DNA from: Tipula vernalis
Lineage: Eukaryota; Arthropoda; Insecta; Diptera; Tipulidae
Assembly (NCBI GenBank): GCA_958295665.1
Contig: OY282560.1
Location: forward strand, 92,976,311 to 93,040,310
Direction of reading: 5' to 3'
DNA length: 64,000 bases
The notes beneath the pieces are model-generated. The model made no database searches. It saw nothing but the letters and a program-made list of their open reading frames with translations, and was not told where the DNA came from. This document shows, piece by piece, positions 1 to 11,810 of the stretch; the stretch's first letter is position 1; every line of letters begins with the position of its first letter. A program made the position numbers and the translations under genes.

Positions 1-1
1 A

Positions 2-15
2 GGTTATGGGCCCAG
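2..15 (+). promoter_or_regulatory. Copia primer-binding site
   Basis: GGTTATGGGCCCAG directly after the presumed last LTR base. The same string occurs on the minus strand at 26773-26786 in the second Copia. Drosophila copia uses such a site to prime from an internal part of initiator tRNA-Met; the match is from memory of that family. Confidence 0.8.
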
Positions 16-70
16 ATGTAATAGTGAAAATAGTATCATACGTATTTTAATCGATTATAAGTGGATTATA

Positions 71-811
71 ATGGCTGTTTCATTTGGCAATGCAAAATTT
101 TCTTTCACGCCATTAACAGATAAAAATTATTTTAACTGGGCTTTCCGCGCCGAAACAATATTAAAGGTGCAAGGTTTATGGGAATATGTGAAAGATGTGA
201 AACCTGTTAATGCAGATGAAAATCTAATGGTGGACGAATCGCAGTATGTGCATTTACGGGGAAAGACCGTAGCAAAAACCGCATAGGATGCATTGAAAGA
301 AATGCATGAACGGAATACTCCAGGTATTCGAGTTCGTTTACTTCGTCAAATTATGGTGCAAAAAGTTGATGAAAATGGCGATATTGAGGCTCATATTAAA
401 AATATGAATGAATTATTTCAACAATTTCTGGCGTTGGGTGATGGCAAACTAACCTCAAATATTTTTATGAATGCAACATTAGTTGGTTCGTTACCTAGCA
501 GCTACGATACATTAATCGTCGCAATGGAAAGTAAAAATGAGGAAGAATTGTCAACCAGTTGTGTACAATCAACGATTATTGAAGAATATCGAAGACGAAA
601 TGAGCGTGATAGTGGAACGAGGAAAGAAGGTTCGGCGTTAAAAGTTTCAACGCATAATTATATTCAACATTCACAATTTTCAAACACAAATAGAGGGAGT
701 GAAAAATTGAAATGTTATTATTGTGGTGGTGGTGTTGGACATTTTAAACGAAATTGTAGAAAATTTCATCAGTCACAAAAGCATAATACATTCAACTCCA
801 TAACAATATAA
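71..811 (+). pseudogene. Copia-1 gag (broken)
   Basis: Gag-like frame starting at the ATG at 71, shortly after the primer-binding site. The N-terminal part resembles Copia Gag (FNWAFRAETILKVQGLW). An in-frame TAG at 284-286 interrupts it and the same frame resumes to about 787. A CX2CX4HX4C zinc knuckle (CYYCGGGVGHFKRNC) lies at roughly 715-757 and would bind RNA. The last codons to 811 are read-through into the Tc1 element inserted at TA 787-788. In Copia, Gag and Pol form one polyprotein, so protease and integrase follow beyond the insertion. Confidence 0.8.
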
Positions 812-2363
812 CCACTCGTTTTTTTGAATTTTAAAAATAACGGATTAAGATATTTTCAAACTTTTGATGCCAGATGTTGAATAAGGACTTAATACAGCAA
901 AATATTAAAAAACCCGTTACAAAATTCAATTGTTTTAAACAAAAAACATTTTTTTTTAAATTGCTATGTTCCATAACTATATAACCATAGTAGCCTTTCT
1001 TCTCTAAGTCGAATAAATGAATAAATATTTTAGTTTTATTTGGTCTGTTAAATAATCAAGTGCTGTATAAAAAATGCCACGTGGAAAATATTTATCAGAC
1101 GAGGAAAAAGGCAAAATCCACCCCTCGTTGGAGAAGGTTTTTCTTTTCGGAAAATAGGCAGAAGAATAGGCCGCCATCATGTAACGGTTGAAAATTATTT
1201 AAAAAACCCTACTACTTACGGGACAAGAAAAACCGGAGGACCCAAAAAAGAGATGACTTGCCGGGAAATACGAGGGCTGGTTCAAGCCGCCAGCAATTCC
1301 ACGAAAACTGTTAAGCACCTGAAAAGCGATTTACAGTTAGATGTGTCCAAAAACACGATCCGTCGGGCTTTAAAAGGTGTTGGGCACCTGAATTAAACAA
1401 AAATGAAACATGCACCAAAATTATTGCCACGGCACAAAGCTGCACGACGTGAATTTGTTAAGGTAAATATGAGACAGGACTGGTCAAAGGTAATTGAAAA
1501 AATTTAGTTCTATATTTATTATAACTAACCATTATATTAATCAATAGGTGATTTTTTCTGATGAAAAAAAATTTAATATCGATGGGCCAGATGGAATTCA
1601 GTACTATTGGAGAGACCTTAGAAAGGAACCATTGTACTTCTCGAAGCGAAATTTTGGTGGTGAAGTCTAATGGTATGGGGGGCTTTCTCTTCTGTGGGTA
1701 CGCTTACCTTAGCCTTTCCATCAACCAGAATGAATAGCACGGAGTACATTGGCGTCTTGGAAGATAACCTTTTACCTTTTCTTTACATTCATCAAGAGGA
1801 AAACTGGATTTTCCAGCAGGATAATGCTCCAATCCATAAGAGTCAACAAACCAAATCTGGGTTTGATAAGCATTACATACCAATTTTAGATTGGCCCGCT
1901 TGTTCTCCAGACCAAAATCCCATAGAAAATCTTTGGGGATTATTAGTTAGAAAGGTTTACGAGGGTAACAGAAAATTCCCGACGACCAATGAGTTGAAAT
2001 TGGCAATTGAAAGTTCCTGGAATGAATTATCGCCCGAAATTATTAATTCATTGATTGGAAGTATGCCCAATAGGATTCTGGCGTTGGTCGAAAACAAAGG
2101 GGGGCCGACGGCATATTAATTTTTTAAATTTTTATTTATGTTATTAAAGTTTGAACGTGTAATAAAAAGTGGTTATATAGTTATGGAACATAGCAATTTT
2201 AAAAAAATTGTTTTTTGGTTTAAAACAGTTGAATTTTGTAACGGGTTTTTTAATATGTATTACGTCCTTATTCAACATCTGGCATCAAAAGTTTGAAAAT
2301 ATCTTAATCCGTTATTTTTAAAATTCAAAAAAACGAGTGGTTATATAGTTATGGAGTTGAGTG
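789..2363 (+). mobile_element. Tc1-like DNA transposon with long TIRs, inserted in Copia-1
   Basis: TA target duplication at 787-788 and 2364-2365. TIRs are 789-987 and 2170-2363. Within each TIR the motif TCCATAAC(A/T)ATATAACCA occurs twice, near the outer end (797-814; 2338-2355) and at the inner end (970-987; 2170-2187). This is the IR/DR arrangement known from Sleeping Beauty-type Tc1 elements. The middle carries a broken transposase gene. The insertion separates gag from protease in the Copia copy. Ends are clear because both TA sites and TIRs are present. Confidence 0.88.
1074..2119 (+). pseudogene. Tc1-like DD34E transposase (broken, probable small intron)
   Basis: Cut-and-paste transposase remnant. 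A start at 1074 (MPRGKYLSDEEKGK) leads into a helix-turn-helix region with early stops and frame changes near 1150-1400. A GT-AG interval at 1490-1547 (58 bp) joins ...WSK to VIFSDE, giving the first catalytic Asp, so I infer a short intron. Another shift lies near 1668, then a clean frame 1670-2119 carries the second Asp (QQDNAPIH) and the Glu (PDQNPIENLWG) 34 residues apart. The C-terminal half is well preserved but the gene cannot encode a whole protein. Confidence 0.78.
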
Positions 2364-2364
2364 T

Positions 2365-3973
2365 ATATCGAGTAAAAATGGACAAAACGCAAATGTTGTT
2401 GAAAACAAAGATGAATGCAATGACTATTTGTTTTTGGTTGGTAAAAGTGATGGGTGGATTCTAGATTCCGGTGCTACTTGCCATATTTGCTATAATTGCG
2501 AAAGTTTTATTGATTTTGATAATTCACACAAAGAAAAAGTTTCTGTTGAAAATGGAGATGTTGTGCAAGCAATTGGTAAAGGAAAGATTCCTGTCAATTT
2601 TATAAATAATAATGGCAAAGCAACGAAGGTCATGATTGAAAATGTTTTGTATGTACCATCAATTGAAAGTAATTTGATCTCTGTAAAACAGCTAACACAA
2701 GGAGGTTTTAACGTTGATTTCTCTGGAAGTAGCTGTGAAATATGGTGACCAAATGGAAAACATCAGATTGCGGTTAGTGATATTAAGAACAATTTGTATA
2801 TTATGAGAACGCAGAACAATATAGGTAAATTTTATTGAGAATAAGGAAAAATTAATTGTACATCAATGGCACCGTGTATTGGGACATCAAGATATTGAAA
2901 TGGTAAAGCAGATTCCAACAAGTGGGCTTGTTGAAGGTATGTCAGTGTGATCCAGAATGTAGTCATGATTGTCAAGTGTGTGTGAGGGTAAATTGGCACG
3001 TTTACCATTTCCGAAGGAGTCATATTCGAGATCAACGAACATTCTTGATCTTATCCACACTGACATATGTGGACCTATGCAAACATCTACGCCTGCGGGT
3101 AAGCGATATGTACTTACATTCGTCGATGATTTTTCTAGATACACAACCATTTATCTGTTGTCAGAAAAATCAGAAGTATTTGACAAATTCAAAGAGTTTC
3201 ATCAATTGGTCCAAAATCGGTTTGGTAAAAAGATAAAAGCGATTAGGAGTGACAGAGGCGGCGAATACATGAGTAAAGATATCATTGATTATTTAAATAA
3301 AGAAGGTATTATAATTCAACGTACTGCTCCATATTCACCTCAACAAAATGGGATAGCGGAAAGGAAAAATCGCCCATTGATCGAAATGACTAGGTGTATT
3401 TTGTTTGATGCAAATATGGGAAAACGATTCTGGGGTGAAGCAGTCATGACAGCGAATTTTATACAAAACCGGCTTCCGTGGAAAAATGTAGACAAAACTC
3501 CATATGAATATTGGTTTAAAAGAAAACCTATTTATATGAACTTAAGACGTTTTGGATCCAAATGTTTCGTTAAAGTTCCTGACGAACAATGAAGGAAGCT
3601 AGACGTAAAGGCAAAAGAAGCCATTTTGTTAGGTTTTGATGTTGAATCAAAAGCATATCGTTTATATGTGCCATCGACAAATAAAGTTGTGATTTCAAGA
3701 GATGTTAAGTTTATGAATGATGTTAATGTTTCCTCTTGTAAATTGAATAATAGTATTGACATAAAGAAGTCCGGTGTTGACCAGAATGATGTTGAAGAAT
3801 GTATCGATGCTGATTTAGAAATTTCGGAAAAATTTATTGACAATCACAATTTGGGTGCTGTAGATGAATTAAAAGAGCCGGGTGAAATAAATCGGAAAGA
3901 CATAGCGAGTGAAATAGATGTTCAAATCGACCAAACAAAGGTGTTCCCCCTAAATATTATATTGAGGAAGTAA
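2365..3973 (+). pseudogene. Copia-1 protease and integrase (broken)
   Basis: Continuation of the Copia polyprotein after the Tc1 element. Protease active site WILDSGATCHI at about 2455. Integrase: zinc-binding region around 2860-2990 (HDCQVC) crosses a frameshift, then the core at 2969-3592 has DLIHTDICGPM, RSDRGGEY and QQNGIAERKNR, which are the family D, D and E positions. An in-frame TGA at 3590-3592 (after PDEQ) is followed in the same frame by the usual post-integrase stretch to 3973. Stops at about 2747 and in the 2830-2960 part make it non-functional. Confidence 0.82.
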
Positions 3974-4050
3974 ATGTAGTCATAAATGGTGAACCATGAA
4001 ATTATAATGATGCAATATTAAGTCATGAACGGGATAAATGGATTCAGGCT

Positions 4051-5351
4051 ATGGAGGATGAGATAAGTTCCTTAGTCGACAATAATACCTGGTCTCTGAC
4101 TGATTTACCAATAGGTAAAAACACTATTGGATGTAACTGGGTATATAAGCTGAAAACGGATAGTGATGGAAGTTTAAAAAGAAACAAAGCAAGGTTGGTT
4201 GCTCAAGGTTTCAGTCAGAAGTTTGGAACTGACTATGATCAGGTGTTCGCACCCGTCGCGCGCCATACTACTTTTCGTACGTTATTATCTATTGCTGCTA
4301 GTCGAAAAATGAAAGTGTACCATTATGATGCAAAAACCGCTTTCTTGAATGGAGAATTACAAGAAGAAATATATATGCGTCAGCCAACTGGTTTCGTGAA
4401 ACAAGGTGAAAGTCTCTATGGTTTGAAACAATCTGCTCGCGTGTGGAATGAGACTTTACACAATGTTCTTATTAAATGCAATTTAAAACAAAGTACTGCG
4501 GATAATTGTTTGTATACGTATCAAAATCCGTCATCAAAGGAAGCAGTATATATGTATTGATTTACGTTGATGATATTTTAATTATCAGCAATTCGAAAGT
4601 TTTGTCAAAAACAGTTGAGGATAAATTAACAAAACATTTTGAAATTAAAAAATTGGGCGAAATCAATAATTATCTTGTGATTAGAGTAATATTTGACGGT
4701 GATTATTTTCTTTTGGATCAGGAAAAATATATAAAGAATGTTGTCAGGAAATTCACATTGGATGAAGGAAAGGAATCCGATATTCCACTTAGTCCAACAT
4801 ATCATAAAGATCCACGTGATGAAATATTTGTTAACATAGACAAATATCGAGCTGCTATTGGATATTTGCTCTATATTTGCACAATTTAATTTGGTCGGAT
4901 ATGCTGATGCAGATTGGGCTGAATGCCCTTGAGAGTCGTAAATCGAATTCTGGTTATATTTTTCTGCTTAGGTGGACCAATCAGTTGGTCATGTAAACGA
5001 CAAAATTGTGTGACTTTATCAAGTACAGAAGCCGAATTTGTTTCTTTAGCAGAAGCTTATAAAGAGTCTGTGTGGCTCCAACGATTGTTAAGTGATTTGA
5101 ACTGGAACGGTGATGATTGCACAATAATATATGAAGATAATCAAAGTGTACTGAAGTGGATCGAGACTGAAAAATTTACTAATTGCTCCAAGCATATCGA
5201 TGTGAGGATTCATTTTGTTAAGGAATACATTGACAGAAAGGAAGTTGTTTGTCGTTTTTGCCCAACGGAAAATATGGTTGCTGATTTATTAACCAAGGGA
5301 CTGGCAAAAGATCAATTTCAGAAATTAAGAAGTAAAATAATTTTAGATTAA
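4051..5351 (+). pseudogene. Copia-1 reverse transcriptase and RNase H (broken, internal deletion)
   Basis: Reverse transcriptase 4051-4560 has the Copia hallmarks NTWSLTDLP, KARLVAQGFSQ, YDAKTAFLNGEL and YGLKQSARVWN. It shifts frame near 4556 and continues with the catalytic YVDDILI (from 4561). The frame ends at 4889; the next recognisable piece (VGYADADWAE, about 4893-4924) normally lies well downstream, so a segment of about 70 codons is missing. RNase H follows in 4923-5351 with TLSSTEAEFVSLAEA, KHIDVRIHFVKEYI and ADLLTKGLAKDQF. It ends right at the polypurine tract. Confidence 0.82.
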
Positions 5352-5358
5352 GGAGGAG

Positions 5359-5640
5359 TGTTGGAATAATAATCTAAAATGTAATTTATTTTATATAATT
5401 TCACGATAATTTTATGTATACAAATTATACGATTTAATTTGCTAATTGTCACTAAGTTCATTCAAGTTAAATTATTCTGTTTGTAGTGTAATTTAGCCTT
5501 TATATTTTTTTTTTATACATACTTTATAACCAGTCAATGTATCTTAATCGCTTTTTCAAGTCTCGTTGAATAAAAACGTACGTTTAAATTGTGCCTGAAT
5601 TGTAATACTGTGTGCTTGCTTACAATTTTCTACAAAATTT
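5359..5640 (+). repeat. Copia-1 3' LTR with polypurine tract
   Basis: The polypurine tract AAGGAGGAG (5350-5358) follows the pol stop and is followed by TGTTGGAATAAT, a typical Copia LTR start. The element contains AT-rich U3/R sequence and an AATAAA at about 5569. The right edge is only estimated because the 5' LTR is not in the window for comparison. Confidence 0.65.
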
Positions 5641-5644
5641 CTAA

Positions 5645-7020
5645 TAGATGGTACATAATGGAATCATTTCTCCGGTTTCTCACCCAACAGATTGGGTTAA
5701 TAATTTACAAGTGGTGGAGACATGGGAATAACAGCCGCCGGTGTGGAAGAACATGATCAAATCTTCGCTACTGTTCTTGAGCATGCACGCTATAATAAGT
5801 TTAGCTCGGACCAAATTCAGTATTGTAAATCGGAAGTTAAGTTCATGGGTCACATTTTATCGGATGAAAAAATTAAACCGGCAAAAAACCATGTTGAAGC
5901 AATATTGATCATGAAGAACCGACCGCGATAAACGCCTTGTGATGCGATTGCTGGGATTATTCAAGTATTTGGTAAAGTTCATTAATTAAGATTATTATCC
6001 AGGAAAGATATTCCATTTGAATGGGGTGGGGGAGGGACGAAACATGATGTTGTTATAACATTCGAATGATGGACTTGGATCGGGTCTTTTCTGCTTCTAG
6101 AACTCTCAGCAAATGTGAACAGATCTGGGCACAAATTGAAAAAGAACTTTTGGCCGTGGTTTTTGCATGCAAGCGTTTTCATAACTTCGTTTATGGACAT
6201 AGATTTGTTCTTGAGAGTGGCCATAAGCCACTTGAAACATTGAATTTGTGTGACATTGATGGCGTCACACCACCAAGATGACAAAGAATGTTCATGTTGT
6301 TATTAAAGTATCCGGGAATGGAAATTGTTTATAAACCGATGAAAAACATGCTGCTTGCTGATTGTCTCTCTCGAATACAATTGGAGGCAAACGCAAGCTC
6401 TGAAGAAAAAGAATTGGTTGGAATCATTCACGCGCTCACTATAGGTCTGTTTGTGTCTCAAAGGATCATTGAACGATTTTTGCAGGGTATTTCATAAGTT
6501 TAAATCGGAACTGCCTTTTGAAAATATACTATTATTCAGAAATCAACGACTGGTAGTTCCAACAAAATTGCAAGGAAAAATGGCCAAGTGATTACACGAA
6601 CCACTGCTCACATGGCTCATGCCGGTCGTGATTTCATGTCAATTTTTAATGCATACTAAAACTTTTTATTTGCGACAAGGATTAATAATAAAACATCTGG
6701 ACATATTGTTGATGACTTTTGTTCCATATTTAATATAACCGGATAACGAACGATAGAATTCAATTATTGAAGCCCTAGATACCCTCAAAGCAATGGTATG
6801 GCTGAAAAGGGAGTAGCAATTGCGGTAAATCAATTTCACCGGAACTATTTTTTGGCAGACTGACTATAACAAAGATACCCAATTCAGAACAGTTGCTCGT
6901 CCGAAACAACTTGATAAAGTCTTTGCCGTCATTGAATGTCGGTCGGTGACTTGGTAATTTTCAAGAAAAATGGAAAAGAGTGGCATTATGGAAAAATACT
7001 TGGAATAGTATATGGTCGCT
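5645..7020 (+). pseudogene. Ty3/gypsy pol remnant, copy 1 (heavily decayed)
   Basis: Short scrambled-by-decay pieces in correct gypsy order on the plus strand. At 5645-5720 a reverse transcriptase start (HNGIISPVSHPTDWVNNLQVVE); at 5735-5930 the part after the catalytic YxDD (VKFMGHILSDEKIKPAKNHVEAI), so the palm core between them is deleted. RNase H at 6066-6281 (SASRTLSKCEQIWAQIEKEL, ESGHKPLE), with a shift to 6288-6497 (YKPMKNMLLADCLSRIQ). Integrase traces are at 6500-6960 (PRYPQSNGMAEKGV near 6770-6810). There are many stops and no LTRs recognised. Confidence 0.7.
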
Positions 7021-7024
7021 TATA

Positions 7025-8297
7025 TACACTCCTGGACAAAATTAACGCATATTTTTTTTTTGTAATAAAAAAAAATCCTGCTGATCAATTTGAATACTAC
7101 TAGTGTCAAATGATAGCACATTTATATTTTTATCAGAAACCACCTTGAATAAAGTCTACTGCAAGCCAATCAATTAAAATTTTCAAAAATGCTTAATCAA
7201 GAGTGAATTGTGTTTGAAATCCAACGCAACGATCGGCTTTTGTTCCATTGCATATCAATTATTTGTAAATGCAGTACCATTAGTTCTTGTAAATGTGTTC
7301 TAAAGCAAACACCTAAAATAAGACTCATTGTAATATGGCACCCGTTCGTGAGCTGGAGGCGGTTAAAGTCGTCATGTTGTATCAGGAAGATTATACTCAA
7401 GTACAAATCGTACGAAAATTAGGAGTGAACCAGTCTTCGGCGGCTTCACAAATACTTAAGCGATATCGTGAGATCGGAGAGTATAAAAGAAAGCCCGGAC
7501 AAGGACGTAAAAGGTGCACAAGCGAGCATGACGACCGATTTTTAAAAATTAATTCGTTACGTGATCGAAAGCGTACTTCTAGTGTGAATGTTAGTGCCAG
7601 AACAATTAGACGAAGATTAAAGGAAGCGAACCTAACTCCAAAACGGCCCCTAAAAGTTCCACGGCTTCTTCTCCGCCACAAATCTAACCGTTTAGAATTT
7701 GCTCATTCTCATGCAAATTGGGGAACTGATCAATGGGCCACTGTTCTCTTTTCAGATGAGACCAGAATCCAATTATGGAAACCAGATGGACGGAATCTTG
7801 TATACAGAAGACCTGGAGAACGCTACCCACCGTGTTACGTTGCAAACTGGAGTGGAATCAGTTGGGAGGGCCGTACGGAGCTGGTGGAGATTGGTTTGAG
7901 GATGAATGCAGACTGGGCTTCATATGTGGGCTTCTTAGGTTATGACAGTTTTGTGTTAATGCATGATAACGCTCCAGTCCACGTAGCTGCAAAGGTACGA
8001 CAATATCTCCAAGATATCGGCATTCGTGCACTTAAGTGGCCACCAATGAGTCCCGATCTTAATCCGATCGAACAAGTATGGGACATTCTAAAACGCCGCA
8101 TTAGAGCTAGAAATCCCGTGCCAGATTCGTTAGCAGGGTTGAAAGTTGCAACGGAAGAAGAGTGGAATCTCATCCCGCAAGAAATGATACAAAGCCTTCT
8201 ACTTAGTATTCCCAGTGTTGTATTAAAATGAAGTTAGTGTAAAAACAAATTAAGCATGTAAGCATATAATGTACACGCTACTGTAACCAAAGGAGTG
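7025..8297 (+). mobile_element. Tc1-like DNA transposon, copy 2 (right end poor)
   Basis: Left end CACTCCTGGACAAAATTAAC preceded by TA (7023-7024), a typical Tc1/mariner target. The transposase frame follows at 7335. A matching right TIR is not visible; only a short GGAGTG at 8291-8296 could be its last bases, so the right boundary is uncertain and probably truncated or diverged. It lies between two gypsy remnants. Confidence 0.6.
7335..8231 (+). CDS. Tc1-like DD34E transposase, open frame with internal losses
   Basis: An uninterrupted 298-codon frame. The N-terminus has the paired-type helix-turn-helix (LEAVKVVMLYQEDYTQVQIVRKLGVNQSS) and an AT-hook-like KRKPGQGRKR. Catalytic residues: FSDETRIQLW (first Asp), MHDNAPVH (second Asp) and NPIEQVWD (Glu), with 34 residues between the last two. 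It is shorter than the roughly 340 residues usual for Tc1. Stretches seem missing after LKINSLRD, around the GGGSVMVWGGIS position (reads CYVANWSGISW) and between MNADWA and the second Asp. These losses kept the frame, so the protein is probably expressed at most as an inactive form. ATG at 7335 is the first in frame and fits the family start. Confidence 0.8.
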   Translation: MAPVRELEAVKVVMLYQEDYTQVQIVRKLGVNQSSAASQILKRYREIGEYKRKPGQGRKRCTSEHDDRFLKINSLRDRKRTSSVNVSARTIRRRLKEANLTPKRPLKVPRLLLRHKSNRLEFAHSHANWGTDQWATVLFSDETRIQLWKPDGRNLVYRRPGERYPPCYVANWSGISWEGRTELVEIGLRMNADWASYVGFLGYDSFVLMHDNAPVHVAAKVRQYLQDIGIRALKWPPMSPDLNPIEQVWDILKRRIRARNPVPDSLAGLKVATEEEWNLIPQEMIQSLLLSIPSVVLK

Positions 8298-8465
8298 GTT
8301 TTAAAATTAAGTAAGGTATATAGGGTGAGAGGAGAAGAGAAAGAACGACGGCAAAGTTGACACATGTGTGGACGTTAAAATATTAATAATTAATAAAATA
8401 AAGAATTAAATAAAATATAAATTATTGTTTAATATTATATAAAATAAAGTGGAAAACAATAAAAC

Positions 8466-9230
8466 ATGGCGCACTTGATAAATTTAAATAAACCAGCTCC
8501 GATGATGTGCTCAGGTAATATTAAATTAAATTGGATTAGATTTAAAAGACAAATCACCAATTACGTAAAAGCCGCATGTGTAGAAAATAAAAATGAAGTG
8601 AAAGCCGCGATATTAATAAATCTAGTGGGTGAAGAGACAGTCAAAATAATCGAAACGTTAAAATTATCGGAAAAAGATAAAGATAATTACGACATTCTAA
8701 ATAGAAGAATTAGACAAATATTTTCTTCCTAAATGTAATATTATATACGAAATCAAATGGAAGGTGAAATATTCGATCAGTTTCTAACCGAAGTAAAAAA
8801 GTTAAGTAAAGAATGTGAATTTGGGAATGAAGAGGAGAATCTCATTCGTGATAGGGTGATTTTCGGATTGAGAGATACAGCGTTACAAGAAAAGCGGATC
8901 AAAATCGGAGATCCATTATTGGAAAAAACAATGGAGATGTGTAAAATAAATTAGACTACCGGTGCACAGGCATGTGAAATTCAAAAGGAAAAGGAGATCC
9001 ATAATATAAATAAATGGAATAAAAATCGAAGTGAAACATCAAATTATAATCGGAACTACAATCAAAAAGAACAATATATAGCAAAGGGAAAACCAAATCA
9101 ACAAAATAGGACAAACGAACAATACAATTTACCATCGTGTCAAAAATGTGGAAGATCAGTCCAGCATATGATAGCACCTGTAACAAGTGCAAAAAGAAAA
9201 ATCATTATGCACGGTGTTGTATGACAAAAG
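8466..9230 (+). pseudogene. Gypsy-2 gag (broken)
   Basis: Starts at ATG 8466. The N-terminal capsid-like part (NWIRFKRQITNYVKAA region, 8466-8732) ends in a stop. The next frame 8757-8954 (GEIFDQFLTEVKKLSKECEF, RDRVIFGL) is the family's conserved capsid segment. A basic Asn-rich linker and a zinc-knuckle pair (SCQKCG about 9135, CNKCKKKNHYARCC about 9180) follow, split by frameshifts. The organisation resembles the K02A2.6-like gypsy Gag of invertebrates; that assignment is inference. Confidence 0.65.
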
Positions 9231-11810
9231 AAACACATGAAGTTGAGGTAAGCGACCTAGTAGTTGATACTGTTGAAAATTATATTGAAAATGAAAATGT
9301 TAATAATGATTTAGAAATAGGGTTGGAAAATTTTTTTGATGAAAATATTTTAAGTGATAATTGTATTAAGGTAGATAGTGTAAGATATAATGATATTGGT
9401 AAAATAAATGTAGTGAATGATGTAAATGTTCAAGCTTCATTTCCTAACCTGCAATGGACGGAAAAAATAAAAGTAGAAAATGTCTATATTAATTTCAAAT
9501 TAGACTCGGGTTCGGATGTAAATTCCTGTATTAGGTAAAATAAAGTTGAACTTGAATTGAAACAATTACGTGTATAAAGAATTGTTTATAGTAGTAGATG
9601 TAGAAGATACACCCATTCTTGGTAGGGACACTTGTCAGAAATTGGGATTAATTAAAAGGATTCTAGAAATTACGTTCAATGATAAAGATAGCTTTATAAA
9701 AAATAATATTGAAATTTTTAGAGGTTTAGGAAAGTTTCCAATGCAGCTTAATTTGAAATTAAAAAAAAATGCAAAACCTGTCATACGCCCACCAAGACGA
9801 TTACCATTAACAATAAAACCGAAAGTAGAAACTGCATTACAACAGTTAGTAAAATTAAAAATTATAGAGCCATTAAAAGAAACAGTAGAGTGAATATGCT
9901 GAGCGAACTGTAGCGAACTGTAGAATATTATACAGTTTTAGAACTCAAAGACGGATTCTATCAAATTGAATTGACGGAAGAATCATCAAAACTATGTGCA
10001 TTTAGTACTCCTTTTGGAAATTTTAAATTTAAGAGGTTACCATTTGGGCTTAATGTAGCACCAGAATCTTTTCAAAAGTTAAATCAACAAAATTTTGGTA
10101 ATATTTCGGGTACATTTATATATATAGATGACATCTTAATCACGGGGAAAACTGAGGCTGAACATGACTCTAATTTGATGAAAGTAATAGATAGAGCTAA
10201 ACAGCTAAATATTAAATTTAACCCGGACAAAGTACAATATAAAGTAAAATCGGTTTCATATTTAGGACACATTTTCGGGAAAAATGGTGTACAACCTGAT
10301 TCAAATAAAGTAAAGGCTATTTGGGAAATGGAAAACCCCAGAAATAAAAAGGAATTACAACGGTTTCTAGGGATGATAAACTATTTACGAAAATTTCTTC
10401 CAAATTTAGCAAGAGACTGAACTACTTCGTGATTTGTTAAAAAATAATACAGTATTTTTTTGGCCCGAAAAGCATTCAGAAGAAATTCAATTTTTAAAAA
10501 ACAAAACTATTAAAGCTCCGGTATTACAAATATTTGACGCGAATAAACACATAGTGTAAACACATACAGACGGACGCTTCAAAAAGTGGTTTAGGATGTG
10601 TTCTTCTACAGAATAAAAAACCAGTCGGTTACGCTTCCAGAAGCTTAACAGATGCCGAAGTTAATTATGCGCAAGTGGAAAAGGAACTACTGGCCATACT
10701 GTATGCTTGTACGAAATTTCATGTCTATATACAATGGAAAACATATTGAAATAATACGGACCATAAACCGTTAATTAGTATACTTAAAAATGAAATAAGT
10801 AAAGTCAACTCATCCCGATTGCAAAGAACGAAGATAACACTTCTTAAATATGATTTAAAAGTAATATATATTCCGGGGAAAGACTTGCATATCGCGGATC
10901 AACTTTCGCGTTCTTATTTGAAAGACGAGCAACCAGATGAATTTACAGAATTCAATGATGTTGTTCACAGTATTAATATAACAGACGAAAGACAACGGGA
11001 ATTTAGGGAACAAACAGAAAAAGATATTCAGCTTCAAAACTTAATGAGAGTATATAAAAATGGTTGGCCAAAAAGTAAAAATAAATGACCAGAAAATATA
11101 AGACATTATTATCAATATAAAAATGATATTTATAGTGAGAACGGTTTAGTATTTATAGGAAATAGATTGGTAGTCCCTAGTCAATTACGTCTCAAAATGT
11201 TAGATTTCTTGCATGAGTCTCATATAGGGATAACAAAGACAAAGAATAGAGCAAGACAAATGTTGTATTGGCCTAGAATGGATAAGGACATTGAGGACAG
11301 GTTGACTAAATGTAAAATATGCGAAAAATTTTCTAGCTGTAATAGAAAGGAACCACTTATTCCGCATGATGTCCCAGAACTTCCTTTTGAGAAAATTGGC
11401 ATTAGAGGCAAAACATTCGGTAGAAATTATCAAACATTTAAAAACAATGTTTAGTGTACATGGTATACCGATAAAAATGATCTCGGACAATATGCCATTT
11501 TCGTCGAAAGAATTCTTAGAGTTTAGTTTACAATGGGATTTTAAGATAATCACATCAAGTCCACATTATCCGCAATTTAACGGACAAGCTGAGAAGGCTG
11601 TTCACATAGCAAAGAGTTGACTTAAAAAATCAATTGAAGATAACAAAGATTTTGCGTATGTTCTACTGGAGTATCGTAATCATCCGGTGTCAGACTTAAA
11701 AGCATCACCAGCACAATTGCTAATGAGTCGACAAACACGAACTAAGGTTCCAATAAAAAATTCCTTATTTAAACCACAAGTAGAAACTACGTATAATATG
11801 TATGTATATA
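9231..11810 (+). pseudogene. Gypsy-2 pol: protease, RT, RNase H, integrase (broken)
   Basis: Protease active site KLDSGSDVN near 9500-9520. Reverse transcriptase starts around 9780 (IRPPRRLPLTIKPKVETAL); a piece is missing near 9895-9930, then LKDGFYQIEL, FKRLPFGLNVAPESFQ and the catalytic YIDDILITG (about 10120) are open to 10420. RNase H is strewn over several frames from 10425 to 10900 (YIPGKDLHIADQLSR at about 10865). The integrase zinc finger (HESHIGITKTKNRARQMLYW, CKICEKF) lies at 11200-11340. The core is shortened: the DTFG/first-Asp section is missing, and the rest resumes with MISDNMPFSS and HYPQFNGQAEKAV to 11820. Confidence 0.75.

Larger units (their letters stand above)
1..5640 (+). 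mobile_element. Copia (Ty1-type) LTR retrotransposon, copy 1, interrupted and decayed
   Basis: Internal region of a Ty1/copia element in the usual domain order: gag with zinc knuckle, protease, integrase, reverse transcriptase, RNase H, polypurine tract, 3' LTR. The window opens on the last base of the 5' LTR followed by the primer-binding site, so the 5' LTR lies just upstream. A Tc1-like element sits in the end of gag (789-2363). Several stops and frameshifts break the ORF, and about 70 codons appear missing between the reverse transcriptase and RNase H parts near 4889. It is an inactive copy, older than the Tc1 insertion. The 3' end of the LTR is approximate. Confidence 0.9.
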
